From contig JAYTUY010000079.1 in NCBI GenBank assembly GCA_043744275.1, positions 1 to 7,004 on the forward strand: a stretch of DNA of 7,004 bases, written 5' to 3'. The notes under the pieces are model-generated. The model ran no database searches, was not told where the DNA came from, and saw only the letters and a list, made by a program, of their open reading frames with translations. Below, in pieces: positions 4,365 to 7,004 of this stretch (position 1 is its first letter; each line of letters starts with the position of its first letter). A program made the position numbers and the translations under genes. Source of the stretch: JAAFJT01 sp043744275 (GTDB lineage: Bacteria > Bacteroidota > Bacteroidia > Chitinophagales > Saprospiraceae).

Positions 4365-6673
4365 AATTCCAACTGATTTTTCACCAAATTAAAATATGCC
4401 CCTTGAGCGCGCACCAGTTCACTATGAGTCCCAATTTCTACAATTTCTCCTTTTTCTAAAACCACGATTTGGTCAGCATTTTTCACGGTGCTCAGTCGGT
4501 GTGCCACTACTACAACGGTGCGGTTTTGATAGAAATTTTGTAGGTTCTCGACTATAACGCGCTCGTTATTCGCATCTAAGGCATTGGTGGCTTCATCAAA
4601 AAACAGAAAATCAGGATTTTTATAAATGGCTCGGGCTATCATGATGCGCTGCCGTTGCCCTAAGCTGATGCCGTTGCCTTTCGCCCCTATTTTAGTGTTA
4701 TATGTCAAGGGCAGCGTTTCTATAAATTCTTGAATATTAGCTTTCTGTACGGCATAAAGCAGGCGGTTTTTATCAATAATGTCATCACATTCTGCAATAT
4801 TATTGGCGATAGTATCTGAAAAAATATAGCCGTCTTGCATCACTGCTCCGCAATGTTGCCGCCATACTGAGGGGGTAATACTGTTGAGATTGATATTCCC
4901 TACACGGACAATGCCCTTAGTGGGCGGATACATACCGAGTAATAGTCTTACCAAAGTGGTTTTGCCGCTGCCCGATGTGCCGACAATAGCGGTGACCTTG
5001 CCATGCGGTATGACGAGATTGATATTTTGTAGTACTTCGCTGTCTAAAATATTGTATTTGAAAGAGAGGTTTTCGACATAAAGCCCCCCAGCCTCTGGAG
5101 GAAGAGTTTTCTCGCTTCGATTTATTGCTTGAGAAGTCAATTCAGGATTTTGTACATCAGAATTTGTAGAATGGTTATGTTCGCCACCCCTCACCTGTCC
5201 CTTTGGGAGTATTTGAAGCTGTTGCAAGCCGATACTGTTTTGAGTAAAGGCATCTTCATTGGGTTGTTGATGGATTTCACCCAAGCGTTCCATACTGATT
5301 TTGGCATCTTGAGCAGAGCGAATAAAACCGATGAATTGTTGCAAAGGTGCATTGAGTTGAGCGACCATATATTGCACTGCCATCATCATTCCCAACGACA
5401 TTTTGCCTTCTATCACCGCTTGGGCTGCAATAATGGTGATGATAATATCTTTACTTTGATTGAAAAATGCCGCACCAGCATCTTGCCATTGCCCAATATT
5501 CAGCGATTTGATACTGATATTGAACAGTTTGGCTTGAATACTTGCCCATTGTTGACGGCGTTTGCGCTCCGAGCCTTGCAGTTTTATTTCAGCCATGCCT
5601 TGTATCAACTCTATCAAAGAGCTTTGATTATCGCTTGCTTGCTGAAATCGGATATAATCAATCTCTTTCCGTTTTTTCAAAAAAATACTAATCCAAGCAA
5701 TATAACAAGTGGCTGATATGATAAAAACTAAGAAAATCAAAGGATTATAGAGCAATAAAACAATGCTGAATACGATAAAATTAATCACTGAAAAAATAAT
5801 ACTCAATGAGGATTGAGTTAAAAAGGCTTCTATTCGGCTTTGGTCGCCTATGCGTTGCATGAGGTCGCCTGTCATTTTGGTATCAAAAAAACCGATAGGC
5901 AAGTGCATCAGTTTGATTAAAAAATCAGTGACTAAAGCGACATTAATACGCGTGCCAATATGCAGCAGAATCCGATTCTGAAAAAATGAGACAATCAACT
6001 GGCTTAAAAACAAGATCACTTGCCCTGCTAATATCAAATAAATAAAGCCAATATTTTGATTTTCAATACCGACATCAACAATACTTTGCGTTAGAAAAGG
6101 GAATATGAGTTGGAAGACGCTCCCTAATAGCATACCGATGATGAGTTGAGAAATCAAACCTTTATAGGGTCTTAGATATTGTAAAAGGTGGCTAAAACCT
6201 GTAGATACTGAGGGGGTCGGATTGTCACTGTTGAAAAAAGCAGGGCTTGTTTGAAGCAAAATCAAAACGCCTTGTTCATTGTCGCTTATCCAACTTTTTT
6301 CAAAATCAGTGCGCTTGAGTTTGATTTTTCCTGCGCCTGGGTCAGCTACCCACACGTATTTTTGAGTTACTTTATACAGCACCACAAAATGGTTTTGATT
6401 CCAATGCGCCACACAGGGCAACGGTGCTGTTAGCAGACACCCGTCATCAAGGCGTTTGTCGTAGCTTACTTTCACGGTCATCGGAACAAATCCAATAGAT
6501 TCAGCCCCATTCATGATGCCGAGTGCCGAAACACCGTCACGGCTGAGGTGACAGAGTGCTCGAAGATAAGGCAGCCCATAACTTTTGCCATAGTGTTGAG
6601 CTATCATCATGAGGCAAGTTGGACCGCAGTCCATAGCGTCGCGTTGTTTGTAATATGGGAAGAGTTTGAACAT
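4355..6673 (-). CDS. Peptidase-containing ABC transporter (C39 peptidase, membrane and ATPase domains)
   Basis: 772 residues with the full PCAT architecture. Residues 1-140 are a C39 cysteine peptidase: Gln10, catalytic Cys16 in DCGPTC, His95 in NHFVVL and Asp111 in VADPGAGK. About 165-450 is a six-helix exporter membrane domain. About 530-772 is an ATPase with Walker A GTSGSGKT (565-572), Walker B FLFFDEAT (689-696), D-loop ALD and switch His725. The signature reads ISLGQ (669-673) instead of LSGGQ. PCATs cut peptide leaders after Gly-Gly and export the rest; the gwsA product, with IFGG, is the obvious substrate. It reads in the same direction as the gws operon but is separated from it by the toxin-antitoxin pair. 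The linker at about 488-528 looks like an inserted repeat. No membrane-fusion partner is in the window. ATG at 6673 precedes the expected MFKLFPYYKQRD start. Confidence 0.95.
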   Translation of the reverse strand: MFKLFPYYKQRDAMDCGPTCLMMIAQHYGKSYGLPYLRALCHLSRDGVSALGIMNGAESIGFVPMTVKVSYDKRLDDGCLLTAPLPCVAHWNQNHFVVLYKVTQKYVWVADPGAGKIKLKRTDFEKSWISDNEQGVLILLQTSPAFFNSDNPTPSVSTGFSHLLQYLRPYKGLISQLIIGMLLGSVFQLIFPFLTQSIVDVGIENQNIGFIYLILAGQVILFLSQLIVSFFQNRILLHIGTRINVALVTDFLIKLMHLPIGFFDTKMTGDLMQRIGDQSRIEAFLTQSSLSIIFSVINFIVFSIVLLLYNPLIFLVFIISATCYIAWISIFLKKRKEIDYIRFQQASDNQSSLIELIQGMAEIKLQGSERKRRQQWASIQAKLFNISIKSLNIGQWQDAGAAFFNQSKDIIITIIAAQAVIEGKMSLGMMMAVQYMVAQLNAPLQQFIGFIRSAQDAKISMERLGEIHQQPNEDAFTQNSIGLQQLQILPKGQVRGGEHNHSTNSDVQNPELTSQAINRSEKTLPPEAGGLYVENLSFKYNILDSEVLQNINLVIPHGKVTAIVGTSGSGKTTLVRLLLGMYPPTKGIVRVGNINLNSITPSVWRQHCGAVMQDGYIFSDTIANNIAECDDIIDKNRLLYAVQKANIQEFIETLPLTYNTKIGAKGNGISLGQRQRIMIARAIYKNPDFLFFDEATNALDANNERVIVENLQNFYQNRTVVVVAHRLSTVKNADQIVVLEKGEIVEIGTHSELVRAQGAYFNLVKNQLELGD
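5083..5209. repeat. Candidate in-frame repeat-derived insertion in the exporter linker
   Basis: This stretch encodes residues of about 489-530 between the membrane and ATPase domains. Its protein (KGQVRGGEHNHSTNSD, then NRSEKTLPPEAGG) is polar and unlike the conserved domains around it. On the plus strand the two ends read GCCCCCCAGCCTCTGGAGG (5083-5101) and CCCCTCACCTGTCCCTTTGGG (split here as CCCCTCACCTG at 5187-5197 and TCCCTTTGGG at 5198-5207). They are C-rich and resemble the edges of short dispersed repeats I associate with Bacteroidota genomes. The copy keeps the reading frame. The repeat identity rests on memory of such elements, not on a second copy in this window. Confidence 0.35.
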
Positions 6674-6692
6674 TTTTAAGGTGTTTTTTTTA

Positions 6693-6728
6693 TGTTTGAA
6701 TCAGGATTATTCTGTTTGAATCAGGATT
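6693..6728. repeat. Two direct copies of a 16-bp repeat, 20-bp period
   Basis: TGTTTGAATCAGGATT occurs at 6693-6708 and again at 6713-6728. The second copy also forms part of the left arm of the palindrome at 6711-6820, so the right arm (CTAATCCTGATT at 6801-6812) could pair with either copy. It begins 20 bases upstream of the exporter start codon. Confidence 0.85.
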
Positions 6729-6820
6729 GGTTGGATTTGAAAGATGTTTAAGGATTCGCCAGCGGCACTTACTCAATCCTTAAACATCTTTAAAATCCTA
6801 CTAATCCTGATTCTAATAAA
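6711..6820. repeat. Long imperfect palindrome (REP/MITE-like element)
   Basis: Arms 6711-6756 and 6775-6820 pair without gaps over 46 positions with four mismatches and two G-T pairs. The inner 17 bp (AAAGATGTTTAAGGATT at 6740-6756 with its complement at 6775-6791) are perfect. The loop is 18 bases and more GC-rich (CGCCAGCGGCACTTACTC). Such intergenic palindromes rich in AATCCT/AGGATT are the sort of dispersed element seen in Bacteroidota. No transposase gene is in the window, so mobility, if any, would need help in trans. As RNA upstream of the exporter it would form a very stable hairpin. Confidence 0.8.
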
Positions 6821-6907
6821 CAAGGATTCTAAGGATGGGTATTCAGCTAAATCCTGAGTATTTTGAAATAGGAAAGGCATTTTATCTCGACAGCTCGAAA
6901 TAAAAAC

Positions 6908-7004
6908 GAATCTCTTGGAATCTCTTGGAATCTCTTGGAATCTCTTGGAATCTCTTGGAATCTCTTGGAATCTCTTGGAATCTCTTGGAATCTCTTGGAA
7001 TCTC
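6908..7004. repeat. Decanucleotide tandem array, unit TCTCTTGGAA
   Basis: Nine perfect copies of TCTCTTGGAA run from 6911 to 7000, with four bases of a tenth (7001-7004) and the last three bases of a preceding unit (6908-6910). There are no spacers and no sequence divergence. The array runs off the window, so its true length is unknown. The 10-bp period is not a multiple of three and is close to one DNA helical turn. Perfect identity suggests recent expansion and length instability. Confidence 0.95.

Larger units (their letters stand above)
6674..7004. other. Non-coding, repeat-dominated upstream region of the exporter gene
   Basis: No gene is supported in these 331 bases. They hold a two-copy 16-bp direct repeat, a 110-bp palindrome and a 10-bp tandem array, listed separately. 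Between the palindrome and the array (6821-6907) there is only an AT-rich stretch with another AAGGATT-type fragment (6822-6828). The exporter needs a minus-strand promoter here, but I found no convincing TTTG/TAnnTTTG pair. The 5' untranslated region may therefore start within or beyond the repeats. Confidence 0.6.

Noticed and set aside
5129..5716. Plus-strand open frame of 195 codons
   Set aside because: It is long but antisense to the ABC exporter membrane and linker region; the translation is Cys/His/Leu-rich with no domain. The same applies to plus-strand frames at 4884-5081 and 6251-6433.
6908..7004. CRISPR array
   Set aside because: Units of 10 bp follow each other with no spacers, so this is a simple tandem repeat.

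Overview
The window looks like an accessory locus from a member of the Bacteroidota. The coding frames are AT-rich, start codons lack clear Shine-Dalgarno sequences, one upstream region carries a TAnnTTTG-type -7 box, and the protein families (grasp-with-spasm maturases, C39-peptidase ABC exporter, PIN toxin with its small partner) are all familiar from that phylum. Genus cannot be told from the sequence alone.

Positions 1-3137 (all minus strand) hold a ribosomally made, post-translationally modified peptide (RiPP) operon of the grasp-with-spasm type. In transcription order it has a 57-residue double-glycine precursor peptide (gwsA, 3137-2964), a hairpin plus T-run read as a leaky terminator (2928-2873), an unrecognised lipoprotein (2809-1955), the ATP-grasp peptide ligase gwsG (1942-920), an unrecognised 73-residue protein (933-712) and the 5' part of gwsS (722 to beyond position 1). 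The last three genes overlap by 14 and 11 bases, which suggests translational coupling. The precursor and gwsS are the two most important genes that a simple length-limited ORF scan would miss: one is short, the other runs off the window.

Positions 3221-3613 (minus) encode a helix-turn-helix protein directly upstream of the precursor. It ends in a tail that looks like a double-glycine leader plus a Cys-containing peptide. Positions 3715-4349 (plus) are a two-gene toxin-antitoxin module with a PIN-domain toxin. Positions 6673-4355 (minus) encode a C39-peptidase-containing ABC transporter (PCAT type), the expected enzyme for cutting after Gly-Gly and exporting the peptide. Its membrane-to-nucleotide-binding-domain linker appears to contain an in-frame repeat-derived insertion.

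Positions 6674-7004 are non-coding and repeat-dominated: a 16-bp direct repeat, an ungapped 46-bp-arm palindrome, and a 10-bp tandem array that runs to the window end.

Proposed working scheme (inference): the regulator controls gwsA; GwsG, probably assisted by GwsS, joins Ser/Thr and Asp/Glu side chains in the acidic core of GwsA; the C39 transporter removes the leader at Gly27 and exports the product. The lipoprotein and the 73-residue protein are unexplained members of the operon. The toxin-antitoxin pair sits between exporter and biosynthesis genes on the opposite strand. Hand-sampled composition is about 25-30% GC in the maturase block and about 40% in the exporter, which suggests that the parts have different histories.
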